Position numbers and translations under genes: made by a program. Below, one piece after another: positions 21,822-33,275 of a DNA stretch of 64,000 bases; the first letter of the stretch is position 1; the number at the start of each line of letters is the position of its first letter. Source of the stretch: Deroplatys truncata (taxonomy: Eukaryota > Arthropoda > Insecta > Mantodea > Mantidae). Where the stretch lies: assembly GCA_030765065.1 (NCBI GenBank), contig CM060985.1:178810096-178874095 (forward strand), read 5' to 3'. The notes under the pieces were generated by a model. That model searched no databases. It saw only the letters and a program-made list of their open reading frames with translations, and was not told where the DNA came from.

Positions 21822-22935
21822 TCTGATGGCACTCACATGGCTTTCTCTACTGTTGTACAAACTATTTTTACAGGCTGCTTTTCTCCATCTACTTCATGTT
21901 AATCGAGGTGTTAATCTTATTGCTAATTTTCTTGCAGGTGCAAGGGGAATTGGTAGGCTTTAAGCGAGTTTTTAAGAGCTGGTTGCTATGTGGAGCATTC
22001 CATTCTCTTTGTATGTCCAGGACATAAAAAATGAATAACGAATTCCCATTTGAGAAAAATCATCCTCCGTGGTTTAGTGGTTACCATGGTAGCTATAGTT
22101 CCCGGGATCGCGGGTTCATACCCGGCGGAGGGCGATGGATTATTTCGGGCGTAAAAATCCTTAGCATGGCTTTCTTCGGAAGGGAAGTAAAGCCGGTGAT
22201 CACGTGTTGTAGATTTACGGAATGTAAAATAACCTCAAGCCTGAGGCCTCTGAGCAAAATTACCTGCTTCATGCCCTATATAGAATGAGACGCTAAGACA
22301 GTAGTGAAAGACCGTACATAAATAAAACTCAATTTCGTTTCCATTTGAGAAAAGAGTATAAGAATTGGAAAACTCAAACAAATAACAAGGAAATGGTTCA
22401 CTCAACAAAAAGGAATGTATATTACATAAATTGTGTGTTTTAACGAGATCTAAATTTTTGTGTAGTAAAATTGTTTATCTCTTACGGTTTACCAGTTATC
22501 CCTAGCCATTCAGAATTGAGAAAACTTTTTCGGGACATTCCAAGAAAATTCAACGTATACATTTCATTTGTCATGAAAGTATTCCAAGCATATGAAATTT
22601 TAATCCAAATCGTTAGAGCCATTTTTGAAAACATCAACATTTTTGAATAATTTTCCATGCAAAGGGTAGTTTGGTGTGGGGGGGGAATTTTCTTGAAAAT
22701 CTTGTTCCGCATGCTTGGAAGTTGCTAAACCCAAAAACCATGTTTGGTATTTATCCCAATTTTCGTTTGAGTTGTGCTGTTTAGACGCAGACAGACACAC
22801 ACAACCGGACATGTTTCCAAAACTGCTCTATTTGGATACTGGGCAGCTCAAAACATGTATTTGAAATGAAATTTCGGTATTGAATTCTTTGTGGAATGCA
22901 ATACTTCCCCTACTTACTATACGTAATAGAGAAAA
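21822..22935 (+). mobile_element. R1 element interrupted by SINE-1
   Basis: The 5' part, 21822-22058, starts TCTGATGGCACTCACATGGC and contains the GAGCTGGTTGCTATGTGG block. The sequence resumes at 22338 and ends TACTATACGTAATAGAGAAA. The SINE insertion, with duplicated target, lies at 22059-22337. Confidence 0.9.
22059..22337 (+). mobile_element. tRNA-derived SINE-1, copy 2
   Basis: Head CCTCCGTGGTTTAGTGGTTA with B box GCGGGTTCATACCC, body GTAAAAATCCTTAGCATGGC and tail AATAAAACTCAATTT. The host R1 sequence is duplicated on both sides: TTCCCATTTGAGAAAA at 22043-22058 and TTTCCATTTGAGAAAA at 22338-22353, a 16-base target duplication with one mismatch. Clean retroposition into R1, so SINE-1 was active after this R1 copy landed. 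Confidence 0.95.
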
Positions 22936-23520
22936 TAAAAAATTGTAGTTACAAAATGGGATCCAAATAATGAGAGATGTGTTCTAAAATATAATGACAA
23001 ATAAAACACTACAAGTTTGTATTTGTAAGTAAAATCTAAGCTTCAATTATTTTCATAAATCTGTCAATATATTTTAAATCGGTTAGTGTTGTTATGTTTT
23101 GCTTCTTAGATAATGGATACGTAATTATTTGAAATAGTATACTTGAAACTGAAAACAGAAAAGTATTGATGAATAAAAGTTCAATGCAAATGAACGTTAT
23201 TAAATATTACGCGTGGTACAGTGTAACATATTTTGAGGTACAGTGTATTTTCCTTTTACATATTCAGTAACATAAATTAACTTCTCTTGCATAAATTGCG
23301 ATAGATTTACCACTCGCCCCAGAAATATCTTTTGTACTAAATGTATTGATCTGCCAAGCACCAACAAAACCTGTAGTTGCTTTATGATAATGAATTCTGG
23401 CTTGACATTGACGTCACATATCAGAAATGACATCACGAGAGCATGTAGTGTGTTTGTCATAAACTTCATCGCAGGGGGCATTGGACAAGAAATGGGGAAT
23501 CTATCAAGCTCAGATATCTC
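22936..23520. other. No clear feature; overlapping unrecognised frames
   Basis: Minus frame 23200-23529 (109 codons) and plus frame 23384-23641 (85 codons) overlap. Neither has a motif I recognise. Since the LTR on the right continues faintly into this side as leader-like sequence, part of it may be internal retroelement sequence. Confidence 0.3.
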
Positions 23521-24352
23521 GCATGTCAAGTGCTATATGGTAAGAGATATGGTGTGGCATTTGAGAACATCAGTTTTGTCGCATTTCTCAATGGCTAGTG
23601 TTATCTTGTTTGTTGGACTCTTATTGTTTAATAATTTTTAAATTTGGGTTCTTTGTCCTCCGGCTAGCTATTATATCTCACTCGAGCACGTGTCTCTAAG
23701 CAAGGTGTGGAAACGGAAAGGAGTTGTTGCTAAAAGGTAACACTGATAAGAAAATTGAATCTAGACTTTTATTGCCGCCACACTTAATTAATAATTGACA
23801 TATTTAATCTTTATACACGCCTGACTGAAACTGTGATATTTCCGAATGTAACTACAGTCGTTTTAGTTGCCGTGCACCAATTACTTCGCGTACTTTACAT
23901 TTTTGTAACTAACTGCGACGTGCACCTCGTGAGAGATTCTTCAGAACTGTGCGACACTTGCTTATAGCTCGAGAACATATACTCCTTCACCTCGAATTGC
24001 CTAAACATTATAATATAGCTGCTATTGGTTACCAAATCGCGCCCACTTTAGCGTCCGTTTTGGTCAGCCAATCACTACTACCAACATATATACTCTAGGG
24101 AAGATATTCCCTCCATTTCTAAAAATGGCACGCTAACCTGACGTCATTTGTTTGTCTCTTCTTAGTGATAAACAACTCACCCCCTCGGTTTATTGTTACC
24201 CACTTCTATTGTCAGTCTCAGTGAGGCCGTATAAACTTATTTCCTAACAATGCTTATAGCTAACAAACATCTAAAATCATTGTCATACAATAATGTTAAT
24301 TTAACTACAATCACTCTGGCATTCACAGTGTTGTGATATAAAATACTGCCTC
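23521..24352 (-). mobile_element. LTR plus leader of LTR retroelement, copy 1
   Basis: In the minus direction it starts TGAGGCAGTATTTTATATCA and is colinear with both LTRs at 55-57 kb: CATTATTGTATGACAATGAT, GTTTATACGGCCTCACTGAG, the GAGCTATAAG region, the poly(A)-signal context GGCGGCAATAAAAGTC, and GGAAACGGAAAGGAGTTG. U3-like promoter block precedes the AATAAA. No gag or pol frame follows, so it is a solo LTR with some leader or a badly truncated element. Confidence 0.8.
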
Positions 24353-24418
24353 AGTTTATACCTGCACTTCAATGGATACATAAAGGTTATGCTGTTGGGC
24401 AGAAAATCCTCTGAAGTG

Positions 24419-24949
24419 ACCACGTACATAGTAGGTAGAGAAGGTATTGCATTCCACCCAAAATTTTGGTATCGAGATTTCATCGCAAATACATTTCCCT
24501 GAATAAAAAGGCATGTTTAGAAAAAGGTTTGTGTGTAAACAACATAGCTCAAAAACGAAAAGTTGGATCAACAACAATATTCAAGTTGCGACACGAAGAC
24601 TTTCAACAAAATCCTCCGACCGCAAACTACACTTTAAATAGAACATTTTTCAAATGTTTTTATTTTCTAAAATATGACTCTAAGGATACTTACATAAATA
24701 AAATCTATATCTGCAATTTTCTGGGAATAGCCTGTAAAGTCTTCATTCGCAAAGAATTTTGTATAATCTTTTATAAGTAATAAACGTTAAGTCATAGGCG
24801 AAAACGCACTCTACAAGAAATGTAGATCCTTTTAAACGTACAGTTTATTTCAAATAACATTTTTGTGGCATCAGCCATATCCTAGATATCCGTTATTATT
24901 GGGAGTTTAAAGCCAGTACACACCGTTCTTAAACATTTGACTATCGCTA
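24419..24949 (-). repeat. R2 fragment
   Basis: From the diverged hairpin end (CACGTACATAGTAGGTAGAG, then AAGGTATTGCATTCCACCC) to CGTTCTTAAACATTTGACTA. It stops at the left end of Tc1 copy B and does not resume on its far side. Confidence 0.8.
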
Positions 24950-26189
24950 CATGATCAAAAGTATCCGAACACCTGGCTGAAAATGACGTACAAGTTCGTG
25001 GCGCCCTCCATCGGTAATGCTGAAAGTCAATACGGTGTTGGCCCACCCTTAGCCTTGATGATAGCATGCACTCTCGCAGGCATACTTTCAATCAGTTGCT
25101 GGAAGGTTTATTTGGGAATGGCAGCCTATTCTTCACGGAGTGCGGAACTGAGGAGAGGTATCGAAGTAGGTCGGTGAGCTCTGGCACGAAGTCAGCGTTC
25201 CAAACCATCTCAAAGGTGTTCTATAGGATTCAAGTCAGGATTCTGTGCAGGCCAGTCCATTACAGGGATGTTATTGTCATGTAACCACTTCGCCACAAAC
25301 CGTGCAGTATAAACAGGTGCTCGATCGTGTTGAAAGATGCAATCGCCATCCCCGAATTGCTCTTCAACAGTGGGAAGCAGGAAGGTGCTTAAAGTATCAA
25401 TGTAGGTCTGCGCTGTGATCACGCCACGCAAAACAACAAGAGGTGCAAGCCCCTAACAGGTAAAACACGACCACACCATAACACCACCACCTCCGAATTT
25501 CACTGCTGGCACTACACACGCTGGCAGATGACGTTCACCGGGCATTCGCCATACGCACACCCTGCCATCGGATCGCCACATTGTGTACCGTGATTCGTCA
25601 CTCCACACGTTTTGCCACTGTTCAATCGTGTAATGTTGACGCTCCTTACACCAAGCGAGGCGTCGTTTGGCATTTTCCTGCGTGATGTGTGGCTTATGAG
25701 CAGCCGCTCCACCATGGATTCCACGGCTTCTCACTTCACGCCTAACTTGCATAGTACTTGGAATGGATCGTAATGCACATTGAAATTCCTGTGTGATGGT
25801 CTGGATAGATTTCGGCCTCTTACTCTTTACGACCCTCTTCAAATGTCGGCGGTCTCTGTCAGTCAACAGACGAGATCAGACTGTACGCTTTTGTGCTGTA
25901 CATGTCCCTTCACGTTTCCACTTCACTATCACATCAGAAACAGTGGACCTAGGGATGTTTAGGAGTGTGGAAATCTCGCGTACAGACTTCTGACACAAGT
26001 GACACCCAATCACCTGACCACGTTCAAAGTCCGTGAGTTCCACGGAGCGTTCCATTCTGCTGTTTCATGATGTCTAATGACTACTGAGGTTGCGGATAAT
26101 GAGTACCAGGCAGTAGGTGCCAGCACAATGCACCTAAGATGATAAACGTATATTTATGAGGGTTTCCGGATACTTTTGATCACATAGTG
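24950..26189 (-). mobile_element. Tc1-like transposon, copy B, 1.24 kb
   Basis: Terminal inverted repeats: right end in reverse complement CACTATGTGATCAAAAGTAT then CCGGA; left end CATGATCAAAAGTATCCG, with a short deletion against the family. TA flanks at 24948-24949 and 26190-26191. Both ends and a full-length but broken transposase are present. Confidence 0.95.
25027..26055 (-). pseudogene. Tc1-like transposase, DD34E, disrupted
   Basis: Full-length gene relic starting MERSVELTDFERGQVIGCH and ending GGPTPY. An in-frame stop replaces the GRPR linker after QKRTV. Later shifts and stops break the frame, including one at IPK-stop near the C-terminus. Catalytic residues remain readable: first Asp in NVWSDESRY, second Asp in CIFQHDRAPVY, and Glu in NPDLNPIEHLW. 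The 34 residues between the second Asp and the Glu define DD34E. The [12 protein letters not shown] and WPAQNPDLNP blocks place it in Tc1, not mariner. Non-functional. Confidence 0.95.
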
Positions 26190-26224
26190 TATGAAGTGAA
26201 ATTGTTTATACAGTCCTTGTTTCG

Positions 26225-26340
26225 GATTAATATAGAGCGGTTGAAAATATTAAGTTTTTTTAAGAAAAAGTTGTACAAGAGATATAAAACAAACGATAGT
26301 GACTAAAGAAAGCCATGTGAATGTAACACATTGGTTTTAT
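26225..26340 (-). repeat. R 5'-end remnant
   Basis: Ends AGCCATGTGAATGTAACACA, the complement of the TCTGATG-end region. Only about 100 diverged bases are recognisable. Confidence 0.5.
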
Positions 26341-26484
26341 TAAACTTTACATGATGTTATTAGTGACCAATTTCCCTCGCTTATTAATATGTAATTAATT
26401 TTGTTACGTTCTTCACTGGCATGGGGCGAAGTATTGTCAATACGTTCAAAATGCATTAAAAATTATCATCTGGGAACTATGATT

Positions 26485-26725
26485 GCTTTCTTTACCACGT
26501 ACCTAGTAGATAAAGGAAGTATTGAATTTCAGCAAAAAAAGAATTGTGTTACATTCACATAACTGTCTCTATCCACTATCGCTTATTGCTGGGTATACAA
26601 ATTATTCTTACGAAAGTTTATTTTCCTCTCTATTGTGTTTAATCGAGATAAACCTTTGCAGAAATAGCTACATCACACATTTCAATATAGAGATAAAGGC
26701 CACGCAGATAGCAGTTAAATAGGGA
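26485..26725. repeat. Two R fragments in opposite orientation
   Basis: A hairpin-end fragment (minus, 26485-26540; TTTACCACGTACCTAGTAGA) is cut in an A run by a plus-oriented R2 5' part (26541-26720; GTGTTACATTCACATAACTG, then GGGTATACAAATTATTCTTA). The second copy is truncated after CAGTTAAAT. Confidence 0.65.
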
Positions 26726-26957
26726 CAATCACTTGCCAGAAAGTGATTTTGTGGACACTTTTCTGAGTAGCCTCTTTGGTTATCTTTCCGTAAATTTATC
26801 TCCCAGCGTAAAGAATAGGAAACAGTGAGAAGTAGGAGGGGTAGTTTAAGACGTAGGATGTGTTTATCGGAGGGTCACACTTGGTCACTGCAACCAGCTT
26901 GATCTACTGTGGCTACAACCCCTAGAAGGCAGAATGAGACGAAGGAACCGTTTAAAG
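26726..26957. other. No feature recognised
   Basis: Short unclassified stretch before SINE-3 copy 2. Confidence 0.4.
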
Positions 26958-27300
26958 TCTCAAGTCCCCATATACACAAGACGCGCAGAAGTACCTAATA
27001 TTTCCAGTTTGAACACCCACGCACTGGTAGAGGGCGTGACAGGGCGACGAGGCGACCCTAACGTCGGGACAACAAACCCTGGCTTTCACGGGGAGAAATC
27101 TTTCCAATGTGCAAGCATCTACGCCACTATCAGCACTGTAAGACCTGAAAACATACCAGAAACATGAATGAAATGAGAGAAAATTTGGGAAAAAGGAAAA
27201 ATTGTGGTAGAATATACCACCCTGGCAGTCGCTAGGCAACCAGGGTAAAATCATGAAAACCCCGAATGTCAGAGTGAGCGGTCACCGAGAATCGGAAGAC
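26958..27300 (-). repeat. SINE-3, diverged copy without clear head
   Basis: Aligns with 40510-40800: AAGACGCGCAGAAG, TTTCCAATGTGCAA, ATCTACGCC, AAATGAGAG, GTGGTAGAATA, CACCCT. The tRNA-like head that ends the 40.5-kb copy is not recognisable here. Lies next to the mariner insertion. Confidence 0.7.
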
Positions 27301-27309
27301 GGTAGTATA

Positions 27310-28549
27310 CGAGGGGCACTATTTATATTTTCAGCCTAATAATTAAAACAAAGTAATTTGTGGTTGAAAACTGCTTTATTGTTTTTCAAAATATTCTCCT
27401 TTATGATCAATACACTTTTTCATCCGTTTGAACCATTTTTAATACATTTATTCCAGTCTTCTTGAGACACCTGCAAAACGTGGTTTTTGAAGGTATCAAC
27501 CGCTTCTGCCAACGAAAATTGTTGTCCACGCCATTTATTCTTGATGTTCGGGAACAAAAAGAAGTCATTGGGTGCCAAATCAGGACTGTATGGCAGATGA
27601 CCCATCAATTCAATTTTTTGAGCCTTCAAATACTCTGTTGTTGGACGAGATGTGTGTGCGCTCGCATTGTCTTGATGAAGAACGATCCTACAGTTGTTGT
27701 TGGTTTTCCTTACTTTACCGAAGACTTCCGGCAAACAAATTGTTGTGTACCATTCGGCATTGACCGTTTTACGTTCCTCTAAAGGCGACCATTTGCTTCG
27801 AGTGGGAACAACTTTTGTTGGATTTGCTTCATGTTGAAACACCCATACAGTCGACTGCTGTTTACATTCCGGCTCATACGCATAGATCGAAGATTCGTCA
27901 CCTTTTACAATCTTATATACGTCTTTTGAGGCACCGCCATTGTATTTCTTGAGCATTTTTTTACACCAATCGACACGAGCATCTTTTTGAGATTGCGTCA
28001 AATTATGTGGGATCCAACGAGAGCAAACCTTTTTCACGGCTAAATAATCATGCAATATTTTATATATTCTGGTAGAACTAATGCTTAGGGTTGCCTCAAT
28101 CTCACAATATGTTGCATGATGATCTTTCATTATTAGGTTTTGCACAGCATCAATGTTTTCTGGCATAACAACTGATTTTGGACGACCTTCACGTACTTCA
28201 TCATTGAGCGAACGGCGGCCACAATTAAATTCGTTATACCAGCGTTTCACAGTGGCAAAGGATGGAGCTTCGTCACCAAATGTGGAAGTTAGTTGATCGA
28301 TGCACTCTTGTCTTGATAATCCACGTCGAAGGTCGTAATAAATCATTGCGCGAACATTTTTACGAGTTAATTCCATGTTTTTGTTGACACACAATTTTCA
28401 AGTTAGTGTAATTAAAACAAATGACGCTCTATTGACAAAATGTTTGAAGTAGATTATGGTAAAAAATGTGAAACTTTCCATTGGAAACGTCAGATGGCAC
28501 CTACAACGTTCAGGGTTGCCAAGGCTCAAAATATAAATAGTGCATCTCG
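27310..28549 (-). mobile_element. mariner transposon, 1.24 kb
   Basis: Terminal inverted repeats of about 28 bases: left CGAGGGGCACTATTTATATT and, in reverse complement from the right end, CGAGATGCACTATTTATATT, each followed by TT.AGCC. TA duplications at 27308-27309 and 28550-28551. The single transposase gene lies between the repeats in minus orientation. The most intact DNA transposon in the window. Confidence 0.97.
27376..28376 (-). pseudogene. mariner transposase (D,D34D), nearly intact
   Basis: Start taken at MELTRKNVRAMIYYDLRRGL, the family start; an in-frame Met six codons upstream is also possible. N-terminal HTH domain, linker, then catalytic domain: first Asp in VKGDESSIYAYEPE, second in IVLHQDNASAHTS, third in YSPDLAPNDFFLF, with 34 residues between the second and third. 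Relative to other mariners about 20 residues are missing in frame between PTRSK and PLEERKTVNAEWY. One frameshift near 27430 ends the frame early at KNGSNG (stop at 27420). The proper C-terminus, WFKRMKKCIDHKGEYFEKQ, is readable in the other frame to a stop at 27376. All catalytic residues are kept, so decay is recent or slight. Confidence 0.95.
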
Positions 28550-28551
28550 TA

Positions 28552-29290
28552 GTCATAATTGCCAAATTGTGATCATCTACCTATATATAGCTTGTAATGA
28601 ATATCCGTAGCATTTGTCTTATTTTACAAGTATTTTCTGTGGAGTAACAACTATTTTCTACACAATGAAATTCTCCATTTTTTCGCAAAGCCCACCAGAA
28701 AGACTTGGGCTCCACAATGGTCAAGGAATTATCAAAATCGACTGTGTGGTTTTTAATACTGTCCTATAGACACATACTTACACACATAAATTTATTTTTA
28801 TAATGTTGATATAGACTACGGAGAACTCCTTCAAACTGTGTGAACATACAATTTGCAACCTACATAAAAGCTAGCTACCCTAATCCAATTTTTTTCATTT
28901 TACACGTACGGCCTCGGTGTAGTCCTCCTCTAGTCATCTAATCTGGTGGTTAAAACATCCTGAAAGCACGAGGATCTCGTACTTCTCTCAGGGAAGTATT
29001 TGGTTTCCAGGATTAGAAAGCACAGCATCTCTGTACCACAAGATCCGTGTGATAGACGATACGGTCAGATTACTAAACCTCTAGACGATCAATATCCACA
29101 GACGCGGTTCTTGAATTACTTTCTTTAAGATGGAACAAACAGGATATGGAACATCCCTATCGTGTACGTTCCTTTGTCTCACTCTTCACCTGCTCTTGGA
29201 TCTGCCTTCCGCATTCTTATTTACATACTTCCAAAAGCATTACTCAAAGCTATGTTTGGAAGACTTGAGCATTTTAGCGCAAGTTGAATA
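28552..29290. other. No feature recognised
   Basis: AT-rich flank of the mariner; no reading frame or repeat I can support. Confidence 0.4.
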
Positions 29291-29294
29291 AGTT

Positions 29295-29889
29295 GTGTTG
29301 AATTACAATGACTTTCTCTACTCATTCTTCTACAAACTGTTCTTAAAAGGCTTATTCTAAAATATATACCTCTCGTTAATACGAAGAAAATTTCATTACA
29401 CATTTCGTTAAGCGATTCAGTAGGTAAATAAATAATCACAGATAGAGAGATACAGATACGAGATTTCGCCGAAAATACACCTTTTTGAGGTACCTTTAAT
29501 CCATAAAGAAATCATTTTCATAAAAAATATCCGTGTGTGGGGGCGGGGTGTGGGTGTGAGAGAGAGAGAGTCGGATAAATGCCTACCAAACTGGTGTTTA
29601 GATTCAATACCTTTCAAAACTGCGACATGAGGATGTTCAAGAAAATTCCCCATCAGAAACAATCCATTAAATGGAAACCTTTTAGACATTTGTATTTTCT
29701 AAAAAGATGCCTGTAACGAATTGGCTTAAAATACCATTTATTAAATATATTCACAAGACATAATAAAATGTAAACCTTGAATTTTATGCCAATAGCCTGT
29801 GAAGTCCACTACATTCGGAAAGAATTTTGTATAATCTTGTATAACTAATATACGTTAAGCCATAGACGAAAACATACTATACAAAAACA
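29295..29889. repeat. R fragments (plus then minus)
   Basis: 29295-29450 is a plus 5' part (GAATTACAATGACTTTCTCT, then ACTC). 29455-29889 is a minus R2 part (GATTTCGCCGAAAATACAC, then the TG tract as GTGTGGGGGCGGGGTGTGGG) that ends in the A run of CTATACAAAAAC, where the next R1 copy starts. Confidence 0.75.
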
Positions 29890-30724
29890 TCTTGTGTTTT
29901 GTACCCACATGACTTTCTCTACTCTTGTACAAACTATTTTTACAAACGCTTATACTCCATATGCTTCATGTTAATCGAGATGTTAATCTTATTGCTAATT
30001 TTCTTGTAGATGCAAGGGGAATATGGTACGTTTTAAGCGATAGTCAAATATTTTAAGCGCTGGTTGCTATGTGGAGTATTCCATTCTCTTTGCATGTCCA
30101 GCACATAAAAAAATGAATAACGAATTTGAGAAAAAGTATAAGTATTGAAAAATTTAAGGGAATAACAAGCAATATCTCGAAAATGGTTCACTCAACAAAA
30201 ACAATGTATATGACATAAATTGTGTATTTTAACGCCATGTACATTGTTATGTAGTAAAATTTTGTCTATCGCTTATGCTTTGCCAGTTATGCAAATGTCG
30301 TTCAGAATGAAGAATACTTTTGGAGACATTCCCAACAAATTCGAGATATACATTTTATTTGTCATGAAAATACCTTAAACATATGATATTTTAATCAAAA
30401 TCATTAGAGCCATTTTAGAGAAAATTAAAATTTTCGAAAAATGTTCCATGTAAAGGGTAATCTGGGGTAGGGGGATTATCTTGACAACCTTCGTGTCGCA
30501 TCTCTCGAAGATACTGAACCTAAATATCAAGTTTGGTGTTTATCCGACTGTTCGTTTCTGAGTTATGCTGTTCACAGACACAGACACACACACGGACATG
30601 TTTCCAAAAATGCTTTTTTTGGATTCAGGAAGTCTCAAAACATGTATTTCCGGTGAAATCTCGGTATCGAATTTTTGGGTGGAATGCAATACTTCCCCTA
30701 CTTACTATACGTAGTAGAGAAAGT
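29890..30724 (+). mobile_element. R1 element, complete
   Basis: Begins TCTTGTGTTTTGTACCCACA followed by TGACTTTCTCTACTC. Ends TACTATACGTAGTAGAGAAA plus GT. Compact copy of 835 bases inserted in an R2 copy. Confidence 0.9.
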
Positions 30725-31558
30725 AATAAGAACGAATTCCCATGTGAGAAAAAGTATAAGTATTAGAAAATTTAAACAAATAACAAGATATATCTCGGAA
30801 ATCGTTCACTCCACAAAAAAAATGTATATGTTAAATTAAATTGAGTTTTATTTATGGTCGCTCTTTAAATGCTGTGGTCCTTAGCGTCCCTATATTGGGC
30901 GTGAAAGACAGGAAAGCCTCTTTATCAGGCGTGAGGTTCTTTTACGTGCCGTAAATCTACGACACGGGACAATCGGGTTTACTTCCCTTCCAAAAGAAGC
31001 TATGCTAAGAATTTTTACGCCCGAAAAACTCCATTGCCTTCCGCCGGGTTTGAACCCGCTATCTTGGAAACATAAATTGTTTGTTTTAACGAGATCTACA
31101 TTTTTTGTAGTAAAATTTTGTCTATCTCTTAGGGTTACCAGTTATGAAAAAGGCGTTCAGAATGAAGGGGACTTTTGGGAACATTCAAAGAAAATTCAAG
31201 CTATACATTTCATTTGCCATGAGGATATTTTAAACATATGGTATTTTAATCAAAATCGTTAGAGCCATTTTTGAGAAATAAAAATTTTCATAAAATGTTC
31301 CATATAAAGGGTACCCTGGGATGGGGGGTTTTCTTGAGAATCTTTGTGTCGCTTCTTTGGAAAATAGTAGACTCATGTACCAGGTTTAGTATTTATCGGA
31401 CTTTTCGTTTTTGAGCCATGCTGTTGACTAACAGACACACACATGCACATGTTTCCAAAGATGCTCTATTTGAATTCAGGGCACCTCAAAACATATATTT
31501 TAGGTTAAATATCGATATAAAATTTTGGGGGGAATACAAAACTTCCCCTACTTACTAT
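30725..31558 (+). mobile_element. R1 element, 5'-truncated, joined in tandem; split by SINE-1
   Basis: Starts in the middle of the family at GAACGAATTCCCATGTGAGA, directly after the previous copy's 3' end. Interrupted by SINE-1 at 30831-31068, resumes at ACATAAATTGTTTG, ends CCCCTACTTACTATG and abuts LINE sequence. Confidence 0.85.
30831..31068 (-). mobile_element. SINE-1, copy 3, 5'-truncated
   Basis: Antisense: complement of the AATAAAACTCAATTTAATTT tail on the left, complement of GTAAAAATTCTTAGCAT in the middle, and the B box (complement GCGGGTTCAAACCCGGCGGA) on the right. The A-box half is missing. No clean target duplication. Confidence 0.85.
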
Positions 31559-32512
31559 GTCAAACATTTCGATTACCTAGGAGTAAGGTTTGATATGGAA
31601 CAAGAACACGGAGTTTATGAAACACAAAGGGATTGGACAACTTTCTGAAGTATTAAGGATACTGACACGGGTACCAGATATGCCAGTAAAACATTACAGA
31701 CCCTGTATGAAACAATGGTTAGGTCCTCATTACTATACGGCAGTGAAGTGTGGGGATGGGAGAGGGTGGATAATGTAAACAAAGTATAATGTACTTTTTG
31801 GAAGCGCATTCTAGGGTTGGGGAGGGGTACTTAACTACGGAGTTCTTCGTGAGGTAGGATGCTGGGAAGATGCTGTATTTGCTAAACTAAACGTAGTTAC
31901 GTACAGGATGCGAATAATTAAAGGTGATCAAACAACTTTGAGGGCAATATGTTATCGTCGTCAGATGTACAACATAGAGCATCGAAAAAGCTGGGTGGCG
32001 GGGTTACAACGGGAATTATCAAAAATAGCCTTAAACGATATCTGGCAAAGGGGTAATCAAAATACACACAGTGCAGCGAAAAAAGTCAAAGGACGACTAT
32101 ATGATATAAACAGGCAGGAAATAGAATCTGAATGTAGACAAAGATCAACATTGGAGCTAAAAAATGAAATAAAAACTAGGTGGGGTAAGGAAACATATAT
32201 TTTGGAATTGAGTATAAAACAGAGGACTGGAATAGCATGGCTTAGGTTGAGAGGGTGGTAAGCTCGCAAGATTGTTGATGACGATGGCAGGAGGATTTGC
32301 CCATTATGCGGGGAACATGAAGACTGGACGCATATTTTGGCAGTATGTGTGCAGACGGAGGGTATTAGGAAAAAAATATTACCGGAAGTACTTTTGGCTT
32401 CCAACAGACGGAGGACAGTATGTTAGGACATGATTCTAAACAGCCGAAAGTGGTCAAGCTTGGGCATATTCTTAATGGAGGTACGTGTACTAAGATATAA
32501 GGAGTTTATGTA
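31559..32512 (+). pseudogene. Non-LTR retrotransposon ORF2 C-terminal remnant
   Basis: Reads KHFDYLGVRFD, a reverse-transcriptase C-terminal motif (FxYLGxxF-like), then TLYETMVRSSLLYGSEVWGW. Shifts and stops follow, then YRMRIIKGDQTTLRAICYRR through LRLRGW in one 117-codon frame. After a stop comes RRICPLCGEHEDWTHILAVC, a Cys-x2-Cys...His...Cys knuckle. Colinear with the minus-strand remnant at 16230-17040, so the same LINE family. No polymerase active site, no 5' end: dead on arrival by 5' truncation and later mutated. Confidence 0.88.
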
Positions 32513-32769
32513 AATTTTCTTTAAATATATGTGGTGCTTGAGCACTTGTGTGTGTTTGTGTGTGTGATTCAGAGTATTTTTCATTTTATATGAATGTATA
32601 TAGTCTGGTGATTATAAAAATAATTGTTTACTAGTCGATTCTGCAAGTCACGTTTACAGACCAGATATTTTTCTAGAGAGCATGTACGGTCTTATGACCA
32701 ATACGACTGTGTTATGTAATTAATGTAGTACTAAGTACTTAATAAATACCACAACTATACGCAATATAG

Positions 32770-33157
32770 GAGGTAAACATGTAGATCTCTTTGAAACACA
32801 ATTTATTTCCAAAAGCTTTTCTTGTAGCATCAACCGTTTCAGAGATACCTGTTATTAATGCTGGGAAATGTTACATACTTAGCCATTCTTTGAATGTGCT
32901 GTCGATTTTCAATTGTTTCTCGCGATGTCATGGAAAGAGTATAGGGTTTTAAGGTCAGCATATAGCGTCCTACTCTAAAACATTTTACTACGGCTGTTCC
33001 CTTTGTATCTATGATGAAAATTTTAATATAGCTGTTCCCGAAAAGTTTATCTCGATTAAAATTAACTATATAGGATATTAAGCTTTAGAACGAATAATTG
33101 GTATACCCACTGATAAAGGATGGAGGGTAGATAAAGTCATGTGAATGAAACACAGCT
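32770..33157 (-). repeat. R2 fragment (TCTGATG half)
   Basis: Runs from GTAGATCTCTTTGAAACACA through CATATAGCGTCCTACTC and GGTATACCCACTGATAAAGG to GTCATGTGAATGAAACACA. The hairpin half is missing. Confidence 0.8.
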
Positions 33158-33275
33158 TTTTATAGAGCGTCTCGTTATGTAATAATGGCATTGAAATTGC
33201 GTTCCCTGTGCATGACCACGAGAAACACTGATAAACGCATAAGTATCTGAAAATTCAAACCAATAACAAAGAATA

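Noticed and set aside
22061..22130. Functional tRNA gene
   Set aside because: Same block recurs as SINE-1 head at several loci, with a common body and tail.
23200..23641. 109- and 85-codon overlapping frames as genes
   Set aside because: They oppose each other, have no known motif and run into LTR leader-like sequence.
28377..28394. Upstream Met as the mariner start
   Set aside because: The conserved mariner N-terminus begins at MELTRKNVRAM; the six upstream codons are not typical, though not excluded.
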